Positions 1-7,576 of a DNA stretch of 64,000 nt are shown here, piece by piece (positions within the stretch are counted from its first letter, which is position 1; every line of letters starts with the position of its first letter). The notes below the pieces were generated by a model. The model made no database searches, was not told where the DNA came from, and saw only the letters and a program-made list of their open reading frames with translations. The position numbers were made by a program, and so were the translations under genes. This DNA comes from Bradyrhizobium arachidis (lineage in GTDB: Bacteria; Pseudomonadota; Alphaproteobacteria; Rhizobiales; Xanthobacteraceae), in contig NZ_CP030050.1 of NCBI RefSeq assembly GCF_015291705.1, positions 8,494,001 to 8,558,000 of the forward strand. The letters are read 5' to 3'.

Positions 1-453
1 AAAGCCGCGAAAATAGTCCGTCATCATGCTCTGCTCGCGCGCGTAGAAATGATCGGCGAATTTGGCGCGGATGCCGGGCACGCGGTTGCGTTCGGCGGTG
101 ATCACCTTCTGGAACTGGTGCTCGCGCGGGTCGGACCATTGCTCGACGAGGTCGAGCGCGAACTGCCGGCAGAACGCAGCGGGCTGGCGCGCGAGCTGCT
201 TGTAGCGCGGCTCCTCCAGCCGGCTCGCTGAGCTTGCGGGGCCGTGCTCGCTGACGATCGCTTCCAGGATCGCGGCCTTGCCCGAAAAATGATTGTAGAG
301 GCTGCTCTCGCGGATGCCGACGCGGCGGGCGAGCTCGCGCATCGAGGCGCCGCCATAGCCGCTCTGCGCGAACAAATTCAGCGCTTCAGACAGGATGCGC
401 TCGCGGGTCGTGGGCGCAGCCGCTTCCGCCGCGCTGGAGGTGTGGACAGCCAT
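1..453 (-). CDS. TetR family transcriptional regulator (3' end beyond left edge)
   Basis: The minus strand reads open for 151 codons from an ATG at 453 to the window edge, so the C-terminal ligand domain is incomplete. Residues about 16-60 form a typical TetR N-terminal DNA-binding domain: TTRERILSEALNLFAQ, then the helix-turn-helix around GGASMRELARRVGIRESSLY followed by NHFSGKAAIL. Such proteins are usually dimeric, ligand-released repressors. The gene diverges from the binding-protein operon starting at 622, and a 30-bp near-perfect palindrome begins 7 bp upstream of its start. Autoregulation and control of the divergent operon are therefore likely. The ligand is not predictable from the visible part. 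Confidence 0.9.
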   Translation of the reverse strand, partial: MAVHTSSAAEAAAPTTRERILSEALNLFAQSGYGGASMRELARRVGIRESSLYNHFSGKAAILEAIVSEHGPASSASRLEEPRYKQLARQPAAFCRQFALDLVEQWSDPREHQFQKVITAERNRVPGIRAKFADHFYAREQSMMTDYFRGF

Positions 454-459
454 GACGGC

Positions 460-489
460 TTGACTAACGAACGATCGTTCGCTAGTCAA
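460..489. promoter_or_regulatory. 30-bp near-perfect palindrome, probable TetR operator
   Basis: Positions 460-489 form an inverted repeat with only one mismatched pair (467/482). Its centre is the 14-bp perfect palindrome CGAACGATCGTTCG at 468-481. Both ends read TTGACT outward on their strand, resembling -35 hexamers. It lies between the divergent TetR gene and the operon from 622, as expected for a dimeric TetR repressor site. Confidence 0.75.
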
Positions 490-494
490 CCGTG

Positions 495-508
495 CGAACG
501 ATCGTTCG
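495..508. promoter_or_regulatory. Second copy of the TetR operator core
   Basis: An identical 14-bp palindrome, CGAACGATCGTTCG, lies 27 bp (centre to centre) from the core of the palindrome at 460-489. Two equal half-site arrays in one divergent promoter suggest two dimers bind. The flanking bases are not palindromic here, so this may be the weaker site. Confidence 0.65.
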
Positions 509-621
509 TTTCGCCAGTCTGGCGGCAACGGTCGCGGCCCGCAAGTCTACTTCGGGCGCTGTTCTCGCGTTTCAACTCCGCACCAATGAGAGGCGGAGAG
601 CAAATTTGGGGAGACGACGTC

Positions 622-1833
622 ATGGCGCGCTTTGCCCGCCTTCGCTTGTCCGCGGCCTGCATCCTGTTGCCGCTGCTCGCGGCCAGCACCGCGTCTGCTC
701 AAACCGCGAAATACGATCCCGGCGCCGACGACAAGACCATCAAGATCGGCACCACCGCACCGCTGAGCGGCCCGGTGTCGGCCTTCGCCCAGATCGCAAA
801 ATCCGCCGAAGCCTATTTCCGCAAGGTGAACGACGACGGCGGCGTCAACGGGCGGCGCATCCAGATGATCATTGCGGATGATGCCTACAGCCCGCCGAAG
901 ACGGTGGAGCAGACGCGCAAGCTAGTCGAGAGCGACGAGGTGCTGCTGATCTTCGGCGGCGTCGGCACGCCGACCAACAGCGCCGTGCACAAATATCTCA
1001 ACGACCGCAAGGTGCCGCAGCTCTTCCTCGGCTCGGGCGCGGCGAAGTGGGACGACCCGAAGAATTTCCCCTGGACCGTCGGCTGGCAGCCGACCTATCG
1101 CGACGAGGCGATCGCCTACGCCAGATACATCAAGGCGAGCCACGCCACTGCGAAGATCGGCGTGCTCTACCAGAACGACGATCTCGGCAAGGACTATCTG
1201 AAGGCGCTGGAAGAAGGGCTCGGCGGCGGCGAGGCCATCGTCGCGCGCGCGGCTTACGAGACCTCGGCACCGACGGTCGACACCCAGATCCTGCAACTGA
1301 AGACCGCGGGCGCCGATGTGGTGCTGGTGGCGGCGACGCCGAAATTTGCGGCGCAGGCGATCCGCAAGATCGGCGAGATCGGCTGGAAGCCCACGACCAT
1401 CATCTCCAACGTCTCCGCCTCGATCAGCGGCGTGCTGGAGCCGGCCGGCAAGGACAATGCCACCGGTGTCATCTCCAGCCAGTACCTGAAGGACGCGACC
1501 GATCCGGCAAACAAGGATGACCCCGGCTACAGGGAATGGCTGGCGTTCATGGACAAGTACCTGCCGGACGCCAACAAGAGCGACTGGCTCAATGTCTATG
1601 GCTACACCATCGCCCAGACGCTGGTGACGGTGCTGAAGGCCTCCGGCAACGACCTCACCCGCGCCAATGTGATGAAGCAGGCGACGTCACTCAAGGACGT
1701 GCACCTGCCGATGCTGATCAACGGCACCGCCGTGAACAACTCGCCGGAGCGCTATACACCGATGACGAGCCTGCAGCTGATCCGTTTCGACGGCTCGCGC
1801 TGGGTGCCGTTCGGCGACCTCCTGAAGAATTGA
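622..1833 (+). CDS. ABC transporter substrate-binding protein (branched-chain amino acid/LivK type)
   Basis: 403-aa periplasmic binding protein of the Leu/Ile/Val-receptor family (Peripla_BP_6). The ATG at 622 is chosen because it has a GGGGAG ribosome site 9 bases upstream and gives a clean signal peptide (MARFARLR, hydrophobic core, cleavage near ASTASAQ). The mature protein begins with the family pattern TIKIGTTAPLSGPVSAFA and continues through NGRRIQMIIADDAYSPPKT, the first-lobe ligand loop. It is followed after 4 bases by a metallo-hydrolase and then by an unrelated Bug-family binding protein. No permease or ATPase is adjacent, so it must borrow membrane partners from elsewhere or act in sensing. 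Ligand unknown. Confidence 0.9.
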   Translation: MARFARLRLSAACILLPLLAASTASAQTAKYDPGADDKTIKIGTTAPLSGPVSAFAQIAKSAEAYFRKVNDDGGVNGRRIQMIIADDAYSPPKTVEQTRKLVESDEVLLIFGGVGTPTNSAVHKYLNDRKVPQLFLGSGAAKWDDPKNFPWTVGWQPTYRDEAIAYARYIKASHATAKIGVLYQNDDLGKDYLKALEEGLGGGEAIVARAAYETSAPTVDTQILQLKTAGADVVLVAATPKFAAQAIRKIGEIGWKPTTIISNVSASISGVLEPAGKDNATGVISSQYLKDATDPANKDDPGYREWLAFMDKYLPDANKSDWLNVYGYTIAQTLVTVLKASGNDLTRANVMKQATSLKDVHLPMLINGTAVNNSPERYTPMTSLQLIRFDGSRWVPFGDLLKN

Positions 1834-1837
1834 GCCG

Positions 1838-2731
1838 ATGCGGCAGGTGACAATCGGCAGCATGCGGGTGGATCTCGTCAGCGAGATCCCTTCGCTCGCC
1901 TTCGACAAGACATGGCTGTTCGCCAACGTCACCGACGAGGTGATCGCCGAGAACCGGAGTTGGCTCGACCACCGCTATATCGAGCCGGAGACCGGCCGCT
2001 TCATCCTCAGCCATCACTCCTATCTCGTGCGCACGCCGCGCTGGACCGCCATCGTCGACACCTGCTGCGGCAATCACAAGCACCGGCCCCGCGTGCCGGC
2101 GTGGAACAATCTGAACCAGCCTTACCTGGAGAACATGCAGGCGCTGGGCGTGAAGCCCGGAGAGGTCGACTTCGTGATGTGCACGCATCTGCATGTCGAT
2201 CACGTCGGCTGGAACACGCGCCTCCTCGACGGGCGCTGGGTGCCGACCTTCCCCAATGCGCGCTACCTGATTGGCCGCGAGGAGTACCGGCATTTCGAGG
2301 CCGCGCACAATGCCGCGCCGAAGAGCCCGGTGAACCATGGCTCGTTCGAGGATTCCGTGCTGCCGGTGGTCGCCGCAGGCCTTGCCGAGCTGGTCGAGAC
2401 CGATCATCGCCTGTTTGGGGATCGCGACGCCGCCCTGCGCTTCGCGCCGGCGCCGGGCCACACCGCCGGCAATATGCAGATCCATCTCAATGGCGGCCAT
2501 GATCACGCGGTGATGTCCGGCGACGTCATCCATCATCCGATCCAGTGCGCGGCGCCGTGGCTGTCGAACGCCGCCGATGTCGATCCGGCTGCCGCGGTCG
2601 CGACGCGGATGGCGCTGCTCGAAGAGCTTGCGGACACGCCGAGCTATCTGCTCACCGGCCATTTTCCGGCCCCGACCGCGGGCCGTGTGATCAGGCACGG
2701 CGATGCCTACAGATTTCGTTTCGAGGATTAG
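1838..2731 (+). CDS. MBL-fold metallo-hydrolase
   Basis: 297-aa metallo-beta-lactamase-fold hydrolase with no signal peptide, hence cytoplasmic. Metal-binding residues are all present: the HxHxDH motif H117-L-H-V-D121-H122, H208 in APGHTAGN, and D229 in SGDVIHH. The sequence resembles the group that includes quorum-quenching lactonases and other carboxylic ester/lactone hydrolases, but the substrate cannot be read from sequence. It starts 4 bases after the stop of the upstream binding protein and is followed 11 bases later by a second binding protein. It is therefore translated from the same TetR-controlled message and may process the imported compound. Confidence 0.9.
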   Translation: MRQVTIGSMRVDLVSEIPSLAFDKTWLFANVTDEVIAENRSWLDHRYIEPETGRFILSHHSYLVRTPRWTAIVDTCCGNHKHRPRVPAWNNLNQPYLENMQALGVKPGEVDFVMCTHLHVDHVGWNTRLLDGRWVPTFPNARYLIGREEYRHFEAAHNAAPKSPVNHGSFEDSVLPVVAAGLAELVETDHRLFGDRDAALRFAPAPGHTAGNMQIHLNGGHDHAVMSGDVIHHPIQCAAPWLSNAADVDPAAAVATRMALLEELADTPSYLLTGHFPAPTAGRVIRHGDAYRFRFED

Positions 2732-2742
2732 GGAATGCCATT

Positions 2743-3711
2743 ATGATGCTGCGCACCGTCACGCTTTCGTTTCTCGCATTGCTGTCGGCGACGTTGCCGT
2801 CGCATGCCGAAGACCCTGCCGCCTACCCCACCCGCAAGATCCGCATGCTGCTGCCTTACGCGGCCGGCGGTGGCGGCGACGTGATCGGCCGGCTGCTCGC
2901 CGACAAGATGGGCAAGACGCTCGGGCAGAGCATCTATATCGAGAACCACACCGGTGCTGCCGGCACGCTCGGCACGCAGATGGTCGCGACATCAGCGAAT
3001 GACGGCTACACCATCACCGTCGGCGGCATGACCACGCACGTGCTGGCGCCGGCGATCTATCCAAAGCTGCCCTACGATTCGATCAAGGACTTTACGACCA
3101 TCGGCCGCATCGGTACGTCCTCGATCATGCTGGTGGCGGCCAAGGACTTTGCCGCCAACGACATCAAGGGGCTGATTGCCCTTGCGAAGAAGGGCGAGCC
3201 GATCCAGTACGGTAGCTGGGGGATCGGATCGACCGGGCAATTTTGCGCGGAGATCCTGATGCAGCAGACCGGCATCAAGATGGAGCACGTGCCGTTCAAC
3301 GGCATCGCCAAGCTCGCCGGCGATTTGCTCGGCGGTCATATCTCGCTGGCGACGCTCGACATGGCGACCGCAACGCCGCTGGTGAAGGACGGCTCGATCA
3401 AGGCACTGGCCGCCTGCGGCGAGCGCTCGCCGAGCCTGCCGGATGTTGCAACCTACCAGGAGCAAGGCGTACCGTTCGACCGCAGCCTGTCGTGGGCGAT
3501 GTATGCGCCCGCGCGCCTTGCGCCGCCGATCGCCGCGAAGCTGTCGGCGGCGCTCAAGGACGCGCTCGGCGATGCCGAGGTGAAGGAGAAGCTCTTGGGC
3601 CTCGGCATCACGCCGCAATTCGTGCCCGGCGACGAACAGCGCGACATCAACGCCCGCGACATCGCGGCCTGGAAGCAGGTTGCCAAGGACGCCGGCATCG
3701 AGGTGAAGTGA
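2743..3711 (+). CDS. Bug-family (TctC) tripartite tricarboxylate transporter substrate-binding protein
   Basis: 322-aa periplasmic solute-binding protein of the Bug/TctC family. The start is the first of two adjacent ATG codons (2743, 2746), preceded by AGGG. It gives a signal peptide ending at SHA-ED. The mature N-terminus YPTRKIRMLLPYAAGGGGD matches the family signature, in which the PxxxGGxxD loop binds carboxylates. Proteins of this family normally feed TctAB membrane pairs, but no tctA or tctB is nearby. It sits third in the operon with an ABC-type binding protein and an MBL hydrolase. Confidence 0.9.
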   Translation: MMLRTVTLSFLALLSATLPSHAEDPAAYPTRKIRMLLPYAAGGGGDVIGRLLADKMGKTLGQSIYIENHTGAAGTLGTQMVATSANDGYTITVGGMTTHVLAPAIYPKLPYDSIKDFTTIGRIGTSSIMLVAAKDFAANDIKGLIALAKKGEPIQYGSWGIGSTGQFCAEILMQQTGIKMEHVPFNGIAKLAGDLLGGHISLATLDMATATPLVKDGSIKALAACGERSPSLPDVATYQEQGVPFDRSLSWAMYAPARLAPPIAAKLSAALKDALGDAEVKEKLLGLGITPQFVPGDEQRDINARDIAAWKQVAKDAGIEVK

Positions 3712-3758
3712 ATAGCAAAGCTATTGCATGTGAAGACAAACGTGACGGGAGACTCGCG

Positions 3759-3882
3759 TGCGGCCATCCTTCGAGACGACCGCTACGCGGTCTCCTCAGG
3801 ATGAGGTCCCGTTGTGCGGCGGGATATCAGACCCTCATGGTGAGGAGCCCGCAAGGCGGGCGTCTCGAACCATGCAGGCCCC
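3759..3882. repeat. Composite palindromic intergenic repeat, family B copy 1
   Basis: A non-coding block with two hairpin halves that mirror each other: CGAGACG at 3772-3778 pairs with CGTCTCG at 3861-3867. CCTCAGGATGAGG-like and CCTCATGGTGAGG-like elements lie between. A related block occurs at 44801-44907. It lies between the TetR-linked operon and the VOC gene and could end transcription as a structured RNA. Confidence 0.75.
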
Positions 3883-3953
3883 GCTCGTCCAGCGGCCTCC
3901 CGCTGTCACATGCGATAGCCTAGAGTGACTAGGTTGAGAACAGGAGCGCGGGC

Positions 3954-4490
3954 ATGAGCCGCATCTTTGGCGCGGTGCGCCAGAACGGATATGTGGTGCG
4001 GGACATCCAGGCCGCGATGAAGCACTGGATCGAGGTGATGGGCGTCGGTCCCTGGTACTACATGGACCGCGTCAAGACCGACTGGTTCCGCCATCGCGGC
4101 CAGGATTCCGCGGTGGAGATGAGCATTGCGCTGGCGAACTCAGGCGATCTCCAGATCGAGCTGATCCAGCAGCGCAACGACGCGCCCTCGCTCTACAAGG
4201 AATTCCTCGACGCCGGCCACGAAGGCCTCCAGCACATGTCCTACTGGAGTCACGACTATCAGTCGCTCTACGACAAGGCGATCGGGCTCGGCTACAGGAT
4301 CGGCCACGAGGGTCAGATCGGCGGCGACAAGGGACACTTTGCCTATTTCGACACGCAGGCCCATCCGGGAACGATCATCGAGATCTCCGACATCAGCGGC
4401 ACCAAAGGGCCGTTCTTCGAAAAAGTCCGGCAGGCGGCGTTGAGCTGGGACGGTACGCGGCCGATCCGCGAGGTCGTAGCAAGATCGTAG
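3954..4490 (+). CDS. VOC family protein (glyoxalase-like)
   Basis: 178-aa protein of the vicinal-oxygen-chelate fold, in the group resembling methylmalonyl-CoA epimerase and other Glyoxalase_4 proteins. The N-terminal module opens with NGYVVRDIQAAMKHWIEVMG and its end carries LQIELIQQ with a likely metal-ligand Glu. The second module contains HMSYWSHDY and ends with GTIIEISDISG, again with a ligand-type Glu. ATG at 3954 has AGGAG at 3942-3946. It is monocistronic, flanked by a repeat upstream and a methyltransferase 93 bases downstream. The reaction is unknown. Confidence 0.85.
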   Translation: MSRIFGAVRQNGYVVRDIQAAMKHWIEVMGVGPWYYMDRVKTDWFRHRGQDSAVEMSIALANSGDLQIELIQQRNDAPSLYKEFLDAGHEGLQHMSYWSHDYQSLYDKAIGLGYRIGHEGQIGGDKGHFAYFDTQAHPGTIIEISDISGTKGPFFEKVRQAALSWDGTRPIREVVARS

Positions 4491-4583
4491 GCGCTTTCGC
4501 CGGCGGGGTCACCTCGCTGCTGGCGCGGTAGAGCGCAATCTGTGGTACATCAGCCTCGTGTCCGAACCTTCAGCGAGGCAAGC

Positions 4584-5396
4584 ATGTCCAGCACTGACAA
4601 GGTTTTTGCCGGATCGATTCCAAAAATCTACGACGAATATCTGGTCCCGATGATCTTCTCCGTCTATGCGGAGGACATCGCAAGACGCGTCGCGGCGCGC
4701 TCGCCCTCCGTGCTGCTCGAGATCGCCGCGGGCACCGGTGCGGTCACGCGCGCAGTCGCGGCGGCGCTGCCGCGCGGCATCCGTTATGTCGCGACCGATC
4801 TGAACGAGCTGATGCTCGCGGTCGCGGCGAAGCGGCAAGGCGACGATGACCGCATCACCTGGCGCCAGGCGGACGGCATGGCGCTGCCCTTTGGCGATGC
4901 CGAGTTCGACGTGGTCTGCTGCCAGTTCGGCGCGATGTTCTTTCCGGACCGCGTCAAGGCCTACGGCGAAGTGAAGCGCGTGCTGAAGGACGACGGCACG
5001 TTCGTGTTCAACGTGTGGGACCGCATCGAGGACAATGTGCTCAGCGACGAAGCAACGGCCGCGCTCGCCAGGATGTTTCCCGACGACCCGCCCCGTTTCA
5101 TGAGCCGAACGCCGCACGGCTATCACGACAAGGCGCTCATCAGATCCGACCTCGAGCGTGCCGGCTTTCGCGACATCTCGATCGAAACGCGAACTGAAAC
5201 CGGCCGCGCGCCGTCGGCGGAATATGCCGCGACCGCGCTCTGCCAGGGCACGCCGCTGCGAAGCGAGATCGAGGCCAGGGATGCGAGCAAGCTGCAGGCC
5301 GCGACGGATCTCGTTGCCGCAGAACTCCGGTCGCGCCACGGCTCCGGCGCGGTTGACGGCAAGATCCAGGCGATCGTGATCGAAGCGCGGACGTAG
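4584..5396 (+). CDS. Class I SAM-dependent methyltransferase
   Basis: 270-aa methyltransferase of the UbiE/Methyltransf_11 type. The ATG at 4584 has GAGG upstream; longer in-frame extensions look non-coding. Motif I is LLEIAAGTGAVTRAVA (residues about 46-61), followed by the acidic loop YVATDLNELML that should hold the SAM ribose. The post-I segment WRQADGMALPFGDAEFDVV and the beta-4 segment VCCQFGAMFFPD are also typical. There is no signal peptide. It is convergent with the GlxA-type regulator (10-base gap). Small-molecule methylation is expected; the substrate is not predictable. Confidence 0.88.
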   Translation: MSSTDKVFAGSIPKIYDEYLVPMIFSVYAEDIARRVAARSPSVLLEIAAGTGAVTRAVAAALPRGIRYVATDLNELMLAVAAKRQGDDDRITWRQADGMALPFGDAEFDVVCCQFGAMFFPDRVKAYGEVKRVLKDDGTFVFNVWDRIEDNVLSDEATAALARMFPDDPPRFMSRTPHGYHDKALIRSDLERAGFRDISIETRTETGRAPSAEYAATALCQGTPLRSEIEARDASKLQAATDLVAAELRSRHGSGAVDGKIQAIVIEART

Positions 5397-5406
5397 GCGC
5401 GGACCG

Positions 5407-6372
5407 TCAGCGCAGGTTCGCACGAAGCTCGCGCACGCCGCGTCCGAGGCGCTCCCGCAACAGCGTCCGGAGCGTCGCGCCATCCTCGTAACCGACCTCG
5501 GCGGCGATCGCATCGACATCGAGACTGCTGCCATGGAGCAGCGACTGCGCGCGCTCGACCCTGAGGTCCTGGAAGTAGGACAGCGGAGACTTGCCGAGCA
5601 CCGCCTCGCAGCGGCGCTGCAAGGTTCGCGCGCTGGTCGCAAGTGCGCTTGCGGCCTCCTGCAACGAAAAACCCTGCTTCAGATGCTCGCGGGCCCAGCG
5701 TTCGAATCGCTGGATGAGCGGATCGGCCTGCGCCAGATGATTGGGAATGATGAACGGCGCCTGCAGGGAGCGCAGGTCGGCCAGCAAATAACGCGACACC
5801 ACGGCGGCAAGCTCGGGACTGGCCTGACGTATGAACCACAGCGCGAGATCGAGATGCCCCATGGCAGCGCCCGCCGTGACGACGCGATCCGACGTCACCA
5901 GCATGCGTTTCTCATCGAGCCTGACGTTCGGATAGCGCTGACGGAACAGCGGTGACAGCCACCAGGTGGTCGTCGCTCCCTGTCCATCGAGCAGCCCCGC
6001 CTCCGCAAGCACGAACGTCCCGATGCAGGACGCGGCGATGCGCGCGCCATTGGCGTACCAGGACTGGAGCTGCTCCACCGCCTGCCTGACGTCGCGGCGG
6101 TCAAGCGCCGGAATCAACTGTTCCGGCCGACTTGTATTCAACGCCGGTACGATGACCCAGTCCGGCTTCAGGTCGGGCGTCACGGGTTTGACGGGGAGCG
6201 CAAAGCCCTGCCCGGAGCGGACTTTTCTCCGCACGCCGACGATCGACACGTCGAAATGGGGCGCACCACCCGCCTGGGCGGCCGCGAAATTGTTGGCGAT
6301 CGTGAATGCATCGAGCGTCACGGTCAGCCCGGTGTCCCAAAATCCCTCGAGGGCGAGCAACGCGATGTGCAT
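5407..6372 (-). CDS. GlxA-family AraC-type transcriptional regulator (DJ-1/PfpI + HTH)
   Basis: 321-aa regulator with an N-terminal DJ-1/PfpI amidotransferase-like domain (about 1-190) and a C-terminal AraC DNA-binding domain (about 215-318). The nucleophile-elbow region reads GARIAASCIGTFVLAEAGLL. The two HTH motifs fall in FSLQEAASALATSARTLQRR and SLDVDAIAAEVGYEDGATLR. Members of this family respond to nitrogenous metabolites and usually activate nearby genes. It diverges from the paralogous pair at 6639 and 7061, its probable targets. A 16-bp palindrome sits 20-35 bases upstream of its ATG. Confidence 0.92.
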   Translation of the reverse strand: MHIALLALEGFWDTGLTVTLDAFTIANNFAAAQAGGAPHFDVSIVGVRRKVRSGQGFALPVKPVTPDLKPDWVIVPALNTSRPEQLIPALDRRDVRQAVEQLQSWYANGARIAASCIGTFVLAEAGLLDGQGATTTWWLSPLFRQRYPNVRLDEKRMLVTSDRVVTAGAAMGHLDLALWFIRQASPELAAVVSRYLLADLRSLQAPFIIPNHLAQADPLIQRFERWAREHLKQGFSLQEAASALATSARTLQRRCEAVLGKSPLSYFQDLRVERAQSLLHGSSLDVDAIAAEVGYEDGATLRTLLRERLGRGVRELRANLR

Positions 6373-6391
6373 GGCGGAAATGCTCTCAAAG

Positions 6392-6407
6392 TTGTCGTTT
6401 ACGACAA
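6392..6407. promoter_or_regulatory. 16-bp palindrome upstream of the GlxA-type regulator
   Basis: TTGTCGT-TT-ACGACAA is a perfect inverted repeat with 7-bp arms, placed in the divergent region 20 bases before the regulator start. It is a candidate autoregulatory or promoter site. A caution is that 13 bases (GTTGTCGTTTACG) also occur inside the repeat at 7506-7518. Confidence 0.45.
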
Positions 6408-6638
6408 TACCGCTGATGCGGAGGGCGGCTTAGCTTGGTCCCCATCGGCGCTCGGTCCGAAGCCCACACCGCGAGCGAGAGATAGTCGTAGCAATCTGAG
6501 AAAACAACGTTTTTGCGGACGATCGGCACGATTATCGATGGCGTAAATGCCTCCAAAGATGGCGTTTTCGCCCCTCTTTGCGGAGCCTTCGGACTGGACG
6601 CCGCCCCTTGACGAGCACCAATCCAAAAGGAGAGCCCC

Positions 6639-6932
6639 ATGAAAATCATCGCCATCGGCAACATCACCAAAGCGCCGACGCCGGAGCAGCGGCAGCAGAT
6701 CATGCTGCGGGAAGTGCCGGCTACGTTGAAGCATTATCTCGACGGGAAGATCGAGCAGTTCTGGTTTCGCCAAGACAAGCCCGGCGTGGTCTTCCTGATG
6801 AACGTCGAGTCCCTCGAACAGGCCAAGGCGACCGTGGAGGCACTGCCACTCGTGACCGACGGTTTCTGCACCTACGAGCTGATGCCGGTCGGCCCGCTCG
6901 CGCCGCTGGGTCTTCTGATCCAGGGCAAGTGA
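6639..6932 (+). CDS. Small cytosolic protein, paralogue of the exported protein downstream
   Basis: 97-aa protein without signal peptide, start supported by AAGGAG at 6628-6633. The pattern MKIIAIGNITKAPTP...LREVPATLKHYLDGKIEQFWF...PGVVFLMNV...YELMPVGPL looks like a dimeric alpha-beta barrel of the muconolactone-isomerase/YCII kind, but no catalytic residues can be assigned. It is clearly homologous, over its whole length, to the protein encoded at 7061-7465 (IAIG..., YLDGKI/YLEGKI, MPVGPL/IPLGPL). It diverges from a GlxA-type regulator. The function is unknown. Confidence 0.8.
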   Translation: MKIIAIGNITKAPTPEQRQQIMLREVPATLKHYLDGKIEQFWFRQDKPGVVFLMNVESLEQAKATVEALPLVTDGFCTYELMPVGPLAPLGLLIQGK

Positions 6933-7060
6933 ATCAAGGCAAGTGACCACGCGCCGGACCTGCGCCTGACATTCGAGCCTGCATCGCCGCCGCGCGGCGG
7001 CGATGCAGCACGCACTCTATGTGGTTGAACAGCGTAAACCTCAGGGCAAGGAGAATACGA

Positions 7061-7465
7061 ATGAAGCCTACGCTCGCTGCCGTCTTGGTGACTTTGATCC
7101 TCTGCCTGGCATCCGCGGTCCCGGGACGCGCGCAGTCACCGACACCGCCGACACCAACCACCCGAATTCTTGCGATCGGCACGATCAACCCCGGCGCCGA
7201 TGCCGCCGCCGCGCGCGCGATCCTGCCGAAGGAAGTGCGGGAGACGGTGAAGCTCTATCTCGAGGGCAAGATCGACCAGTGGTACTCGCTGCAAGATCGC
7301 GTCGGCGTCGCGTTCATCCTGAACGTCACGGATGTCGCGGCTGCTCACGACATGCTCGAAAAGCTGCCCTTGGGCGAAGCTCATCTCATGCGCTTCGAGC
7401 TGATCCCGCTCGGCCCGCTCAATCCGCTTCGACAGCTGCAGGGCATGTCGACGGGGTCACCCTAA
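7061..7465 (+). CDS. Exported paralogue of the small alpha-beta barrel protein
   Basis: 134-aa protein starting at ATG 7061 with AAGGAG at 7048-7053. Residues 1-26 are a classical signal peptide (hydrophobic LAAVLVTLILCLASAV, cleavage near GRAQS). A short Pro/Thr linker (SPTPPTPTTR) precedes the same fold as the upstream gene: ILAIGTINPG, VKLYLEGKIDQWYS, GVAFILNVTD, FELIPLGPLNPL. The pair therefore places one copy in the cytoplasm and one in the periplasm. The stop codon abuts a palindromic repeat that may terminate the transcript. No function is known. Confidence 0.8.
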   Translation: MKPTLAAVLVTLILCLASAVPGRAQSPTPPTPTTRILAIGTINPGADAAAARAILPKEVRETVKLYLEGKIDQWYSLQDRVGVAFILNVTDVAAAHDMLEKLPLGEAHLMRFELIPLGPLNPLRQLQGMSTGSP

Positions 7466-7562
7466 AGCGCGATGAGATTTGGATGAATTCATCATCGCGC
7501 TTCAGGTTGTCGTTTACGCATGATCTTTCCGGAAAACAGCTTCGCACTTTTCAGGATCATGC
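7465..7562. repeat. Palindromic intergenic repeat, GATCATGC family copy 1
   Basis: Two nested parts. AAGCGCGATGA (7465-7475) pairs perfectly with TCATCGCGCTT (7492-7502). GCATGATC (7518-7525) pairs with GATCATGC (7555-7562). The second part is closely similar to the element at 33837-33885. It lies between convergent genes and may act as a bidirectional terminator. Confidence 0.8.
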
Positions 7563-7576
7563 TTTAGAGCGCTCTG

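Noticed and set aside
6391..7518. GTTGTCGTTTACG shared by 6391-6403 and 7506-7518 as a regulatory direct repeat
   Set aside because: The second copy is inside a dispersed palindromic element, so the match may only show that the first is a remnant of the same element.
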